Source: Corynebacterium riegelii (GTDB lineage Bacteria; Actinomycetota; Actinomycetes; Mycobacteriales; Mycobacteriaceae). From it: 64,000 nucleotides of DNA. The stretch covers positions 2,232,001-2,296,000 of the forward strand of contig NZ_CP068159.1 in NCBI RefSeq assembly GCF_016728505.1, read 5' to 3'. The notes under the pieces are model-generated. The model did no database searches and had not been told where the DNA came from. It saw only the letters and a list, made by a program, of their open reading frames with translations. Below are positions 7,858 through 16,274 of this stretch, one piece after another; the first letter of the stretch is position 1, and the number at the start of each line of letters is the position of its first letter. A program made the translations under genes and the position numbers.

Positions 7858-9416
7858 GCCGCCACCTCCTCACGCTGGGTCTTGCGCAGCGCCACCGCCC
7901 GGTAGATGTGGTCGATGTGTGGGCACGGCTCGTGTTCAAGATCGGCCATGGTCCAGGCGAGCTTGAGCACCCGATCCACGCCTCGTTGGGTCAGCTCGTC
8001 GTTCCTGAGCATGTGCTCAATCGTTGCTGCGGAGGATTCATCTGGCGGGAAATGTCGGCGGATCACGGTAGCGTCCATCGCCGCGTTAGTCGTGGCTTCA
8101 TAGCCCGCCTTTGCCCAGCGGTGCGCTGCACGTTCACGTGCTTCCATCACCCGCGCCAGGATTGCGGACGACGGCTCCGCCCCTTCCGGACTCAACACCG
8201 CCGACTGCGCTGTAGTGGTCAAGAAAATATCCAACCTGTCCCGCAACGGCCCCGAGATATTGGACAGGTGGTTCCTGCGCTGCAGCGGCGTGCACCCACA
8301 TTTTTGAATATCCATCCCACACGGACACGGGTTGGCAGCCAGGATCAGCTGGAAATCCGCCGGATACTCCACGTTTCGGCGCTCACGCCTGTGCACCACC
8401 TTGCGTTTTTCCAGCGGGATGCGCAGCGAATCCAGCACGTGCGCCGAAATCTCCGACGCCTCATCCAAAAACAGCACCCCGTTATGCGCCTGGCTCACCG
8501 CCCCCGGCGCCGGCACACCCGATCCCCCACCGATGAGCCCAAATCTGCTTATCGACGGATGCGGTGCCACAAACGGCCGCCTCCCCACAATCTCCCCGCG
8601 ACTGACCCCTGCCGCCGAATGCAGAGCCGTGGTCTCAATCTGCTCATCAATACTCAGCGGCGGCAAAATCGACGGCAGCCGCTCCGCCAGCATCGACTTG
8701 CCTGAACCCGGCGGACCAACCATCAGCATGTGGTGCCCGCCAGTAGCGGCGATCTCCATCGCTTCGCGCTCCAGAAGCTGACCCGCCACATCCGCAAAAT
8801 CCGGCACGTGGGTGGTCTGTGGGTCAGCTGGCGCCGACGCTACGGCGCGATCGGCAGCGTCGATAGCGGTGTCTAAGAACTCCTCCGCGCACAGCCAACG
8901 CCACACCTGCGTGAGGTTGTCCGCCACCAACACATGCTTGCGTTTGAGCAGCGCCGCCTCTCGCGCATTGGCACGCGGCACCACCACAACGTCGAAGTCA
9001 TTGCCGGTACCTTCCGCGCGCGAGCGCTGCGCGTGCAGCAACATCGGCAAGATGCCCTCCACCCGACGCAGCGTGCCGTCGAGCGCAAGCTCGCCCATAA
9101 ACACCGTGCGCGCCAGCACCGGATGCAGCTCCGGCTCTCCACTTGCCGCAACCCCAAGCGCAATCGGCAAATCAAAATGGCTGCCCGCTTTACGCAAGTG
9201 CGCCGGCGACAGCGACACCATGATCTTTGAGCGTGGCCACGGCAACCCAGAATTCGCAATAGCCGTGCGGATACGGTCACGCGACTCACGCACCGCTGCA
9301 TCCCCCAGACCCACCATGTACATCCCGGGCAGGCCCGGCCCCACATTGGCCTCCACCGTCACCATGTGCGCACGAAGACCCTCCACGGTAGCCGTCAGCG
9401 TTCTAGCAAGCGCCAT
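7854..9416 (-). CDS. comM: ComM/YifB-family Mg-chelatase-like AAA+ ATPase
   Basis: AAA+ helicase of the ComM family, linked to branch migration of incoming DNA. Of 520 residues: an N-terminal Lon-protease-like fold domain, Walker A GPPGSGKSM, Walker B VLFLDEASE, the magnesium-chelatase signature near PSISRFGLIGGGS, and a C-terminal MCM/chelatase lid domain. ATG 9416 is chosen over the adjacent ATG 9419 because GGGGG lies 6 nt from it. It overlaps yraN by 14 nt and dprA by 4 nt. Confidence 0.93.
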   Translation of the reverse strand: MALARTLTATVEGLRAHMVTVEANVGPGLPGMYMVGLGDAAVRESRDRIRTAIANSGLPWPRSKIMVSLSPAHLRKAGSHFDLPIALGVAASGEPELHPVLARTVFMGELALDGTLRRVEGILPMLLHAQRSRAEGTGNDFDVVVVPRANAREAALLKRKHVLVADNLTQVWRWLCAEEFLDTAIDAADRAVASAPADPQTTHVPDFADVAGQLLEREAMEIAATGGHHMLMVGPPGSGKSMLAERLPSILPPLSIDEQIETTALHSAAGVSRGEIVGRRPFVAPHPSISRFGLIGGGSGVPAPGAVSQAHNGVLFLDEASEISAHVLDSLRIPLEKRKVVHRRERRNVEYPADFQLILAANPCPCGMDIQKCGCTPLQRRNHLSNISGPLRDRLDIFLTTTAQSAVLSPEGAEPSSAILARVMEARERAAHRWAKAGYEATTNAAMDATVIRRHFPPDESSAATIEHMLRNDELTQRGVDRVLKLAWTMADLEHEPCPHIDHIYRAVALRKTQREEVAA

Positions 9417-9861
9417 CATCAACCCCCTCGAAGCGGCACACCACATAGGAGTTGCCGTTGAAAAGGACCTCGCAGACGTCGAAACGCACCTGCGAACCAC
9501 CGCCATTCGGGGAACGATCCAGCCACTCGGCTGCGCACCTGCGCATCGTGGCCAGCTTTTTGGCAGTCACCGCCTCCGCCCCGCCGTACTCACCGCTACG
9601 CCGAGACTTCACCTCCAAAAACACAATCGTGCCGTCAGGCGCACGCAACACCGCGTCCAACTCCCCAGCACGACACCGCACCCGCTTGTTGTACAGCGAG
9701 TACCCATACTGCTCATATAGACCAACCGCCACATTCTCACCGGCGACACCCAGCGCGTAACGGTCGGCCACCTCGCTATCCGGGTGCCCCGTCACCTGCG
9801 TAGTCTCACCACGCAACGTCAACGGAAAATGCGAAAGCGTGGCGGATCGATGGTTAGACAT
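9403..9861 (-). CDS. yraN: UPF0102 YraN family nuclease-like protein
   Basis: YraN/UPF0102 protein with an endonuclease-like fold, 152 residues. The conserved pattern CRAGELDAVLRAPDGTIVFLEVKSR supplies the Glu-Asp-EVK metal-binding residues. An extra N-terminal stretch of about 35 residues precedes the usual family start (RYALGVAGENVA). ATG 9861 has AGGGGGG 6 nt upstream. First gene of the competence-type group yraN-comM-dprA. Confidence 0.9.
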   Translation of the reverse strand: MSNHRSATLSHFPLTLRGETTQVTGHPDSEVADRYALGVAGENVAVGLYEQYGYSLYNKRVRCRAGELDAVLRAPDGTIVFLEVKSRRSGEYGGAEAVTAKKLATMRRCAAEWLDRSPNGGGSQVRFDVCEVLFNGNSYVVCRFEGVDDGAC

Positions 9862-9879
9862 AAACGTCCCCCCTTATGG

Positions 9880-9893
9880 TTTCAGTTCTGAAA
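9880..9893. promoter_or_regulatory. Inverted repeat before yraN operon
   Basis: Perfect 6-2-6 palindrome TTTCAG TT CTGAAA, 19 nt upstream of the yraN start codon, where it could overlap the transcription start. Candidate operator; no known regulator box matched. Confidence 0.35.
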
Positions 9894-9909
9894 TAGGTAT
9901 TCACACGAA

Positions 9910-9926
9910 GCAACGCGAAACGTTGC
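9910..9926 (-). terminator. Possible hairpin after lepB-rnhB-DUF2469
   Basis: GCAACG / CGTTGC 6-bp stem with a 5-nt loop, about 40 nt after the DUF2469 stop, lacking a U-run. It may end that operon or lie in the yraN leader. Confidence 0.3.
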
Positions 9927-9966
9927 CCCTACCCACTTAGACTGACCAAACCCCCCTTCGGTTCCC

Positions 9967-10275
9967 TTAACGGTCCGGGAACGTCAAATCCGGCTTATCC
10001 AGCTCCTCAATATTGACATCCTTATACGTAATCACACGCACATAACGCACAAACCGCACCGCACGGTACATATCCCACACCCAGCAGTCAGACATACGCA
10101 CCTCGTAGTAGACATCATTGCCCTCAGTGTGCGGGATCAGCTGCACGGCATTCGCAAGGTAAAAACGACGCTCCGTCTCCACCACATACGAAAACTGGCT
10201 CGCCACATCGCGGTACTCACGGTACAGCGACAGCTCCACCTCGGACTCATAATTGTCCAGCTCTTCGGCGCTCAT
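9967..10275 (-). CDS. DUF2469 family protein
   Basis: Actinobacterial conserved protein of 102 residues, rich in Tyr, Arg and acidic residues, without signal peptide or membrane segment. The N-terminal MSAEELDNYESEVELSLYRE and the VVETERRFYLAN block are typical of DUF2469. Biochemical role unknown. Its ATG immediately follows the rnhB stop (TAG-ATG), so it is translationally linked with RNase HII, the usual family neighbourhood. Confidence 0.92.
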   Translation of the reverse strand: MSAEELDNYESEVELSLYREYRDVASQFSYVVETERRFYLANAVQLIPHTEGNDVYYEVRMSDCWVWDMYRAVRFVRYVRVITYKDVNIEELDKPDLTFPDR

Positions 10276-10923
10276 CTACCGCACAACCCCTTTGTAAAAC
10301 TCATCGGCTTCACGGACGTTGGCATAACTATAACGGTGCTGCGCACTCGCACCGTGGCGGCGCACCGCAGCCATATGCGCCGCAGTTGAATACCCCTTAT
10401 GGCCAGCCAAGCCATACTCCGGAAACTGCTCCGCCATCTCCACAATCAACGCGTCCCGAGACACCTTCGCCAACACACTCGCCGCCGCAATACACCTCGC
10501 CGCAGCATCCCCTCCCACCACCGGCAACTGCGGCACGCCAAGACCCGGGATACGAAACCCGTCCATCAGCACATATTTGGGCGCAGGATCAAGCCCTGCC
10601 ACCGCACGGCGAGCCCCATCCAAGTTCGCCGCCTGAATACCTCGACGGTCAATGTCCGCCGCTGGCACGTGCACGATGGAAAAGGCGGTGGCGGAGTTAA
10701 CGATGGCGTCGAAAAGCAACCGGCGTCTACGCTCCGTCAACTTCTTCGAATCATCCAACCCCTCAAGCTCAGGCAACGGACGCGTCGGCAACATACACGC
10801 CGCAATAGTCACCGGGCCGAAACACGCACCGCGCCCCGCCTCATCAACACCAGCGACCGGGCCGAACCCAACCTTGTCCAGCGCCACCTCATAGGTGCGC
10901 AACTGCTTCAGGCGGCGCACCAC
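10276..10923 (-). CDS. rnhB: Ribonuclease HII
   Basis: Endonuclease that removes ribonucleotides from RNA-DNA hybrids. The metal-binding DEAGRG motif ([16 protein letters not shown]), the DDSKKL motif and the later Asp of YVLMDGF are all visible. About 215 residues from GTG 10923, just past the lepB stop at 10925-10927; GTG 10920 is equally possible. The open frame extends to 10956 but that would overlap lepB by 32 nt. Co-transcribed with lepB and DUF2469. Confidence 0.94.
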   Translation of the reverse strand: MVRRLKQLRTYEVALDKVGFGPVAGVDEAGRGACFGPVTIAACMLPTRPLPELEGLDDSKKLTERRRRLLFDAIVNSATAFSIVHVPAADIDRRGIQAANLDGARRAVAGLDPAPKYVLMDGFRIPGLGVPQLPVVGGDAAARCIAAASVLAKVSRDALIVEMAEQFPEYGLAGHKGYSTAAHMAAVRRHGASAQHRYSYANVREADEFYKGVVR

Positions 10924-10924
10924 A

Positions 10925-11743
10925 CTAACGCTGGATATCCGGGTCGTCCACACCACCCAGACGACTCAACGGGAAGACCACCGCAGACACCTTGCCACGG
11001 AAATTCTCCCGCGGAATCGTCCCCTGCAGCTCATCACCCATATGCGCACGCGAATCCAGCGAATTCGTCCGGTTATCACCCATCATGAAGTAATGGCCCT
11101 CAGGCACCGTCAGCGGGCCGAAAAAATCACCGCCGCAAGCTTCCGAACCCGTCGTAGTGTCCACCGGATACGTCGGCGGATTAAGCACATACGACTGATC
11201 AATCGGCGAACCATCCACCATCACCGCCGGATCCCCCGCCTGGCAGCTCACCGTCTGACCACCCTCAGCAATAATGCGCTTCACCAGAGTGTTCTCATCC
11301 TTGGGCACCAGACCGACCCAGCTGCCAACCTCCTGCATACCGCGGATGAACGTGTTGTTGGAACGATTCGACACAAACCCGGTATTCCAACTGTCAGTGC
11401 CCTTAAACACCACCACATCCCCCGGCTCCGGGTCACTGAAGTAGTAGCTGACTTTCTGCACCAAAATGCGATCACCCGAACCGCTCTCACCGTGCAACGT
11501 CGGCTCCATCGACGCCGACGGAATCACATACAAACGCCCCAAAAACGTCTGGATCACAAACATCAATGACAACGTCAAGATCACAACCGCGGGGATCTCG
11601 ATGTACCACGGGGTCTGCTTGGGCGCTTGGGTTTCTTCTTGGGTGGTTTCTTGGGTGGTTTCTTGGGTGGTTTCCGCCTGCGCTGGCTCCCCCGGCCAGT
11701 GGGTTTCATGCTCGGTGCGGACCGGATCATTCGGTGTAGTCAC
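10925..11743 (-). CDS. lepB: Signal peptidase I
   Basis: Membrane-bound serine protease that cleaves Sec and Tat signal peptides. Of about 272 residues: a cytoplasmic N-terminus, one transmembrane helix ([19 protein letters not shown]), the nucleophile motif [10 protein letters not shown], the Lys motif ([11 protein letters not shown]) and the box [12 protein letters not shown]. The N-terminal tail contains tandem TTQE repeats. GTG 11743 is chosen because AGGG lies 7 nt upstream; ATG 11749 is the alternative. First gene of lepB-rnhB-DUF2469. Confidence 0.93.
   Translation of the reverse strand: MTTPNDPVRTEHETHWPGEPAQAETTQETTQETTQEETQAPKQTPWYIEIPAVVILTLSLMFVIQTFLGRLYVIPSASMEPTLHGESGSGDRILVQKVSYYFSDPEPGDVVVFKGTDSWNTGFVSNRSNNTFIRGMQEVGSWVGLVPKDENTLVKRIIAEGGQTVSCQAGDPAVMVDGSPIDQSYVLNPPTYPVDTTTGSEACGGDFFGPLTVPEGHYFMMGDNRTNSLDSRAHMGDELQGTIPRENFRGKVSAVVFPLSRLGGVDDPDIQR
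11640..11675. repeat. Three 12-bp tandem repeats in lepB
   Basis: TTGGGTGGTTTC repeated exactly three times, with a fourth degenerate unit alongside. It encodes TTQE repeats in the cytoplasmic tail of LepB. The 12-nt period keeps frame, so copy-number change would only alter tail length. Confidence 0.9.
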
Positions 11744-11925
11744 CCGCATCACCCTACACGCTGTCTGGCGCTTTTCGGATGTCGCTGAAAATGATCGCAA
11801 AATCTTTCAGCGGCCTGCGGTTTTTAAGTCACATCCGTAACAAATCAATTTGTTTGCAATGAGGCTGGTGTGGCGGGTGGGGTTAACGCAGGTCAGCATC
11901 CCAACCACCCCAGCACCCCACCAAA

Positions 11926-11966
11926 CGAAAAACACCCCGCCGCCAACCAACGTTGACAACGGGGTG
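11926..11966 (-). terminator. Intrinsic terminator of rplS
   Basis: Minus-strand stem CACCCCG / CGGGGTG with a 20-nt loop, followed by TTTTTCG, about 30 nt after the rplS stop. Confidence 0.8.
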
Positions 11967-11997
11967 CAAGGAAAGGGGCCAGTAAGGGCCCTGCTGC

Positions 11998-12345
11998 CTA
12001 GCGGCGCTCCTTGATGCGGGCAGCCTTGCCACGCAGGTCGCGCATGTAGTACAGCTTCGCGCGGCGAACCTTGCCGCGGCGAACGACCTCGATCTTCTCA
12101 ATGTTCGGGGAGTGAACCGGGAAGGTACGCTCAACGCCGATGCCGAAGGAAATCTTGCGGACGGTGAAGGTCTCGCGGATGCCGCCACCCTGGCGACGCA
12201 CCACAAAACCGGTGAAGACCTGGGTACGGGTTACGTTGCCCTCGATAACCTTGACGTGCACGTCAAGGGTGTCGCCGGGGCGGAAGTTCGGGATGTCGTC
12301 GCGCAGCTGACCTGCGTCGACCAGATCGATGATGCCGTTGCTCAT
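11998..12345 (-). CDS. rplS: 50S ribosomal protein L19
   Basis: Large-subunit protein L19, 115 residues, at the 30S-50S interface. The sequence [21 protein letters not shown] and the C-terminal [20 protein letters not shown] are canonical. ATG 12345 has AAAGGA 9-10 nt upstream. Monocistronic between tex and lepB, ending at a clear terminator. Confidence 0.97.
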   Translation of the reverse strand: MSNGIIDLVDAGQLRDDIPNFRPGDTLDVHVKVIEGNVTRTQVFTGFVVRRQGGGIRETFTVRKISFGIGVERTFPVHSPNIEKIEVVRRGKVRRAKLYYMRDLRGKAARIKERR

Positions 12346-12449
12346 GGCAGCATTCCTTTACTTTTACGGACAGAGGAACCTAGCGGCCACGAAGGCTCGA
12401 CCGGTTCGTATCGTGTACAACAACTCGAAACATGTTACATATCGCCCGG

Positions 12450-14774
12450 TCAGTTACCAAATCCGGCACGCTTGAGGGCATCGGCCATCGACCCGCCTTG
12501 AGCTCCCTTTGCTTGTCGACGCCCACGTCCCCCACCCCGACCGCCCTGACCACCATGACCGCCCTTGCCAGAGTTCTTACCTGCCTGCTGGCGCGGTTGC
12601 TTGCCGGGTTTGGCGGTGGAGGGGTTAGCGGGGTCGTCGTTAAGCCGAAGCGAAAGGCCGATGCGGTTGCGAGCAACGTCTACATCCATGACCTTGACTT
12701 TGACTACCTGACCGGAGCGGACAACGTCGTGCGGGTCGGAAACGAAGCGGTCGCTCATCGCGGAGACGTGCACGAGGCCGTCTTGGTGAACGCCGACATC
12801 CACAAACGCGCCGAAGGCAGCGACGTTGGTCACGGTGCCCTCTAGGATCATGCCGGGTTTGAGGTCTTTGACTTCGTTGACGCCTTCTTTGAAGGTGGCG
12901 GTCTTGAACTCCGGGCGTGGGTCGCGGCCGGGTTTGTCCAGCTCGGCGATGATGTCGGTCACCGTTGGCACGCCAAAGGTGTCATCGGCGAAGTCTGCCG
13001 GGGCAAGCTTGGTCAGCACTGCGGTGTTGCCAATCAGCTGTGTGGTGTCCAGGCCGGTTACAGACGCGATGCGCTCAACCACCGGGTAGGCCTCCGGGTG
13101 CACGGCGGAGGCGTCCAGAGGGTCCGTCCCGCCTTGGATGCGCAGGAAGCCCGCAGCCTGCTCAAACGCCTTCGGCCCCAGACGAGGCACCTTGCCCAGC
13201 TCCTTGCGGGTGGTGAAGCTGCCGTGCTCGTCGCGGTAGGCCACGATGTTCTTCGCCACCGTGCCCGAAAGACCTGCAACGCGCTCAAGCAGCGGCGCGG
13301 AGGCAGTGTTGACTTCCACACCGACGGAGTTCACCGCATCCTCCACCACCGCGTCCAGCGTTTGGGCCAGGGCGGTCTGGTTCACGTCGTGCTGGTACTG
13401 GCCAACGCCGATCGACTTCGGATCCACCTTCACCAGTTCCGCCAGCGGGTCCTGCAAGCGGCGCCCGATGGAGACCGCGGAGCGCAGCGAGACGTCCATC
13501 TCCGGGAACTCCTCTGCTGCGATCTCGCTTGCGGAGTAGACAGAGGCGCCAGACTCACTGACCACCACAGGCGTTGGGCGTGTGCCGCCGGCCTTGGCAA
13601 TCATGTCCGCCACCTCGCCGGCAAGTTTCTCCGACTCACGCGAGGCGGTGCCGTTGCCCACGGCGATCAGCTCCACACCGTGCTCTGCGGCCAGGGACGC
13701 GAGCTCTGCGCGCGAAGCATCCCAACGGTTCTGCGGCTGGTGCGGGTAGACAATCGTGGTTGCCAGTACCTTGCCGGTGCCGTCCACAACCGCGCACTTC
13801 ACGCCGTTGCGGTACCCCGGGTCCAGCGCCAAGGTGACGCGCTGGCCGGCAGGAGCCGCCAGCAGTACGTCACGCAGGTTCGTCTTGAACACCTCCAGTG
13901 CGCCCTCTTCGGCTTTTTCTTTGAGACGCATACGCGCATCCACATTCGCCGAAATCTGCAACTTGGTGCGCCACCCCCAACGCACGGCCTTGGCCAACCA
14001 CTCGGAGTCCTCCACCGGCAGGTTGAAACGCTGCGCGATCATGCCCTCGTAGACGGACTCATCGCCGGGGTCGAGATCCAGGGTGAGCACGCCTTCGTTC
14101 TCCCCGCGCAACAGCGCCAGAATTCGGTGGCTAGGCAGCTTGGCAAAGTCTTCAGAAAAGTCGAAGTAGTCCGCAAACTTCGCGCCTTCCTGTTCTTTGC
14201 CTTCCACAACAGTTGCGCGCATGGTGCCCTCGGCGTAGACGCGGTCACGCACCGCACCTACCAGGTCAGCGTCGGTGGCGAAGCGGTCCACCAAGATCGC
14301 ACGTGCGCCGTCAAGCGCGGACTTTGCATCCGGGAAGCCTTCGCAGAGGAACCCTTCGGAGGCGGTTTCGGGGTTGGTCGTTGGCTCGTCGATAAGTAGT
14401 TGTGCAAGCGGCTCAAGCCCTGCCTCGCGCGCGATGTCCGCTTTGGTCTTGCGGCGCTTCTTGTACGGCAGGTAGAGGTCCTCCACGCGCGCCTTCGTAT
14501 CGGCCGCAAGGATGTCGCGCTTGAGCTCATCGGTCAGCTTGCCCTGCTCATCAATACTGGCCAGCACTGCCTCTTTGCGCTCGGCCAACTCCACCAGGTA
14601 CGTGTTGCGCTCCTCGATGTGGCGCAACTGCGCATCATCCAAACCACCGGTGGCTTCCTTGCGGTAGCGCGAAATAAACGGAACCGTGTTGCCCTCTGCC
14701 AAAAGGCGAAGCGCCGCCTCCACTTGGGAGGGGCGCACGTGAATTTCTGTCGCGATTGTTGCTGCGATAGTCAT
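12450..14774 (-). CDS. tex: Tex-family transcription accessory / RNA-binding protein
   Basis: Tex homologue of 774 residues: N-terminal helical domain (MTIAATIATEIHVRPSQVEA), YqgF-like RNase H-fold domain (TLALDPGYRNGVKCAVVDGTG), helix-hairpin-helix region (GLSGTVAKNIVAYRD) and an S1 RNA-binding domain (VTNVAAFGAFVDVGVHQDGL). It ends in a Gly/Arg/Gln-rich tail followed by MADALKRAGFGN. ATG 14774 lies 7 nt after TAGACT, so it is probably leaderless. Single-gene unit. Confidence 0.95.
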   Translation of the reverse strand: MTIAATIATEIHVRPSQVEAALRLLAEGNTVPFISRYRKEATGGLDDAQLRHIEERNTYLVELAERKEAVLASIDEQGKLTDELKRDILAADTKARVEDLYLPYKKRRKTKADIAREAGLEPLAQLLIDEPTTNPETASEGFLCEGFPDAKSALDGARAILVDRFATDADLVGAVRDRVYAEGTMRATVVEGKEQEGAKFADYFDFSEDFAKLPSHRILALLRGENEGVLTLDLDPGDESVYEGMIAQRFNLPVEDSEWLAKAVRWGWRTKLQISANVDARMRLKEKAEEGALEVFKTNLRDVLLAAPAGQRVTLALDPGYRNGVKCAVVDGTGKVLATTIVYPHQPQNRWDASRAELASLAAEHGVELIAVGNGTASRESEKLAGEVADMIAKAGGTRPTPVVVSESGASVYSASEIAAEEFPEMDVSLRSAVSIGRRLQDPLAELVKVDPKSIGVGQYQHDVNQTALAQTLDAVVEDAVNSVGVEVNTASAPLLERVAGLSGTVAKNIVAYRDEHGSFTTRKELGKVPRLGPKAFEQAAGFLRIQGGTDPLDASAVHPEAYPVVERIASVTGLDTTQLIGNTAVLTKLAPADFADDTFGVPTVTDIIAELDKPGRDPRPEFKTATFKEGVNEVKDLKPGMILEGTVTNVAAFGAFVDVGVHQDGLVHVSAMSDRFVSDPHDVVRSGQVVKVKVMDVDVARNRIGLSLRLNDDPANPSTAKPGKQPRQQAGKNSGKGGHGGQGGRGGGRGRRQAKGAQGGSMADALKRAGFGN
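12511..12520 (-). repeat. Dispersed GTCGANAAGC copy in tex tail
   Basis: The minus strand reads GGGCGTCGACAAGCAAAGGGAGC. Here it is read in a different frame (GRRQAKG) from the copies in xerC and the uvrA2-like gene, which argues against protein selection alone. Confidence 0.5.
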
Positions 14775-14781
14775 TCGCCGA

Positions 14782-14787
14782 AGTCTA
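14782..14787 (-). promoter_or_regulatory. -10 box of leaderless tex promoter
   Basis: TAGACT, fitting TANANT, 7 nt before ATG 14774. It is the same hexamer and spacing as before hisD and hisA. Confidence 0.5.
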
Positions 14788-14800
14788 GCGCGGTGCCTCC

Positions 14801-16186
14801 TTAGAGCAACGCCTGGGCCAACAGGGAGCCGACAACACACGAGGTGAACACGGAGATTGCACCCGGAATGAGGAAGGAGTGGTTGATCACGTACTTGCCA
14901 ATGCGGGTGGTACCCGTGCGGTCAAAGCCGATGCAGGCCAGGTCAGACGGGTAGGTCGGCAGAATCCAGTAGCCGTACGCAGCGCCGTAGAAGCCAACGA
15001 TAATCTTCGGGTCAATGCCCAACGCCAAACCGATCGGGGCGATGGCCACCAGCGCGGCCCCCTGGGAGTTGACCAGCTTGGACACGATGAGCAGCACCAG
15101 TGCGTACGCCCACGGCGCCTGCTGCACCACCGCGCCCAGCGAGGACTCCAGTTGGTCGATGTGGGTGGCAAAGAACGTGTCTGCCATCCACGCAACACCG
15201 AAAACGGAGAACACTGCCGTCATGCCCGCCTTGAACACTGGCGTAGAGGCAATCTTTTTGTGGTCCGCCTTGCACAGCAGCAGAATCAACGCGCCGGCAA
15301 AGAGCATCACCATCTGAATGGCCAGGTTCATAGATAGCGGCTTCATATCGCCGGCATCGTTCGGCCACGCGGGGCGCAGCCTTTCGAACGCGCCGAGGAC
15401 AACCACAAAGGCGATACCACCCAGGAAGATCCACACTGACTTGTACGCGGTTTTGGGGAACTTCTCCCCCAAAAGCGAGTGGCTGGACGCCTGAATGGAT
15501 TCCGCGAACGCCGGATCCTTCATGCGCTCCTGGAACACCGGGTCTTTGTCCAAGTCCTTGCCGCGGCGCAGCGACCACAGGGAAGCCAAGAGTACACCGC
15601 TTAGGGACGCCGGAATGGCCACCATCAGAATCTGCGGAATTGAATACGCCTTCTCAATCGCCCCGGCGTGCTCCGCCAAAATCGAGGCGAGCGAGACCGT
15701 TGCCACCGACACCGGCGAAGCAGTAATACCCATCTGCGCCGAGGTGGACGCCACGGCCATCGGGCGCTCAGGGCGGATGCCTTTCTTCAGCGCGATGTCT
15801 TCAATAATCGGAAACATGGTGTAGACCACGTGTCCCGTGCCGCAGAGCACGGTGAGAAACCAGGTGGTCAGCGGGGCCAAAATGGTGATGCGCTCTGGGT
15901 GCGCACGCAGGATTCGCTCTGCTTGCTGCATCATCACTTCCAGGCCTCGTGCCTGTTGAAGCGTCGCCGCACAACCGATCACGGCGATGATGGTCAGCAT
16001 CACTCCGACGGGAGGTTCACCTGGCGCAAGGCCGAAGATGAACACCATGATCATCAGGCCAATGCCTGAGATCAGTCCGAGGCCGATTCCGCCGTAGCGG
16101 GTGCCAAGGAGCAGGGCGCCGAGAATGATGAGGATCTGCAGCAAGATAGCGATCGTGGATGTTGGATCAAGTATCGATGCCAGCAT
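14801..16186 (-). CDS. dcuB: DcuB-like C4-dicarboxylate transporter
   Basis: Inner-membrane carrier of the Dcu family, exchanging fumarate, succinate, malate or aspartate, usually under oxygen limitation. 461 residues with 10 or more hydrophobic helices. The segments GGIGLGLISGIGLMIMVFIF, CGTGHVVYTMFPIIEDIA and SGTTRIGK-like DRTGTTRIGKYVINHSF resemble DcuB more than DcuA. ATG 16186 has AAAGGA 6 nt upstream. The 5' region carries a strong inverted repeat, so the gene is probably regulated. Stands alone between tex and trmD. Confidence 0.9.
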   Translation of the reverse strand: MLASILDPTSTIAILLQILIILGALLLGTRYGGIGLGLISGIGLMIMVFIFGLAPGEPPVGVMLTIIAVIGCAATLQQARGLEVMMQQAERILRAHPERITILAPLTTWFLTVLCGTGHVVYTMFPIIEDIALKKGIRPERPMAVASTSAQMGITASPVSVATVSLASILAEHAGAIEKAYSIPQILMVAIPASLSGVLLASLWSLRRGKDLDKDPVFQERMKDPAFAESIQASSHSLLGEKFPKTAYKSVWIFLGGIAFVVVLGAFERLRPAWPNDAGDMKPLSMNLAIQMVMLFAGALILLLCKADHKKIASTPVFKAGMTAVFSVFGVAWMADTFFATHIDQLESSLGAVVQQAPWAYALVLLIVSKLVNSQGAALVAIAPIGLALGIDPKIIVGFYGAAYGYWILPTYPSDLACIGFDRTGTTRIGKYVINHSFLIPGAISVFTSCVVGSLLAQALL

Positions 16187-16200
16187 GAGAATCCTTTCCC

Positions 16201-16226
16201 TTTAGGTAACACCTAAAAGTTACTTT
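16201..16226. promoter_or_regulatory. Two adjoining palindromes upstream of dcuB
   Basis: TTTAGGT AAC ACCTAAA (16201-16217) is a perfect 7-3-7 inverted repeat, directly joined to AAAGT T ACTTT (16216-16226). They begin 15 nt upstream of the dcuB start codon, a position suited to a repressor operator. Confidence 0.5.
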
Positions 16227-16274
16227 GGTAATCCCATTGACACCGAATCCTGCGGCCGTGATCTACACCACGCT

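Noticed and set aside
8547..8556. Repeat copy inside comM as an inserted element
   Set aside because: The core decamer matches, but it encodes the family-conserved SISRFG chelatase segment and flanks do not extend the repeat, so this copy is probably coincidental.
16201..16217. DtxR iron box upstream of dcuB
   Set aside because: The half-sites resemble TTAGGT/ACCTAA but the spacing is 3 nt instead of 7, so it does not fit the 19-bp box.
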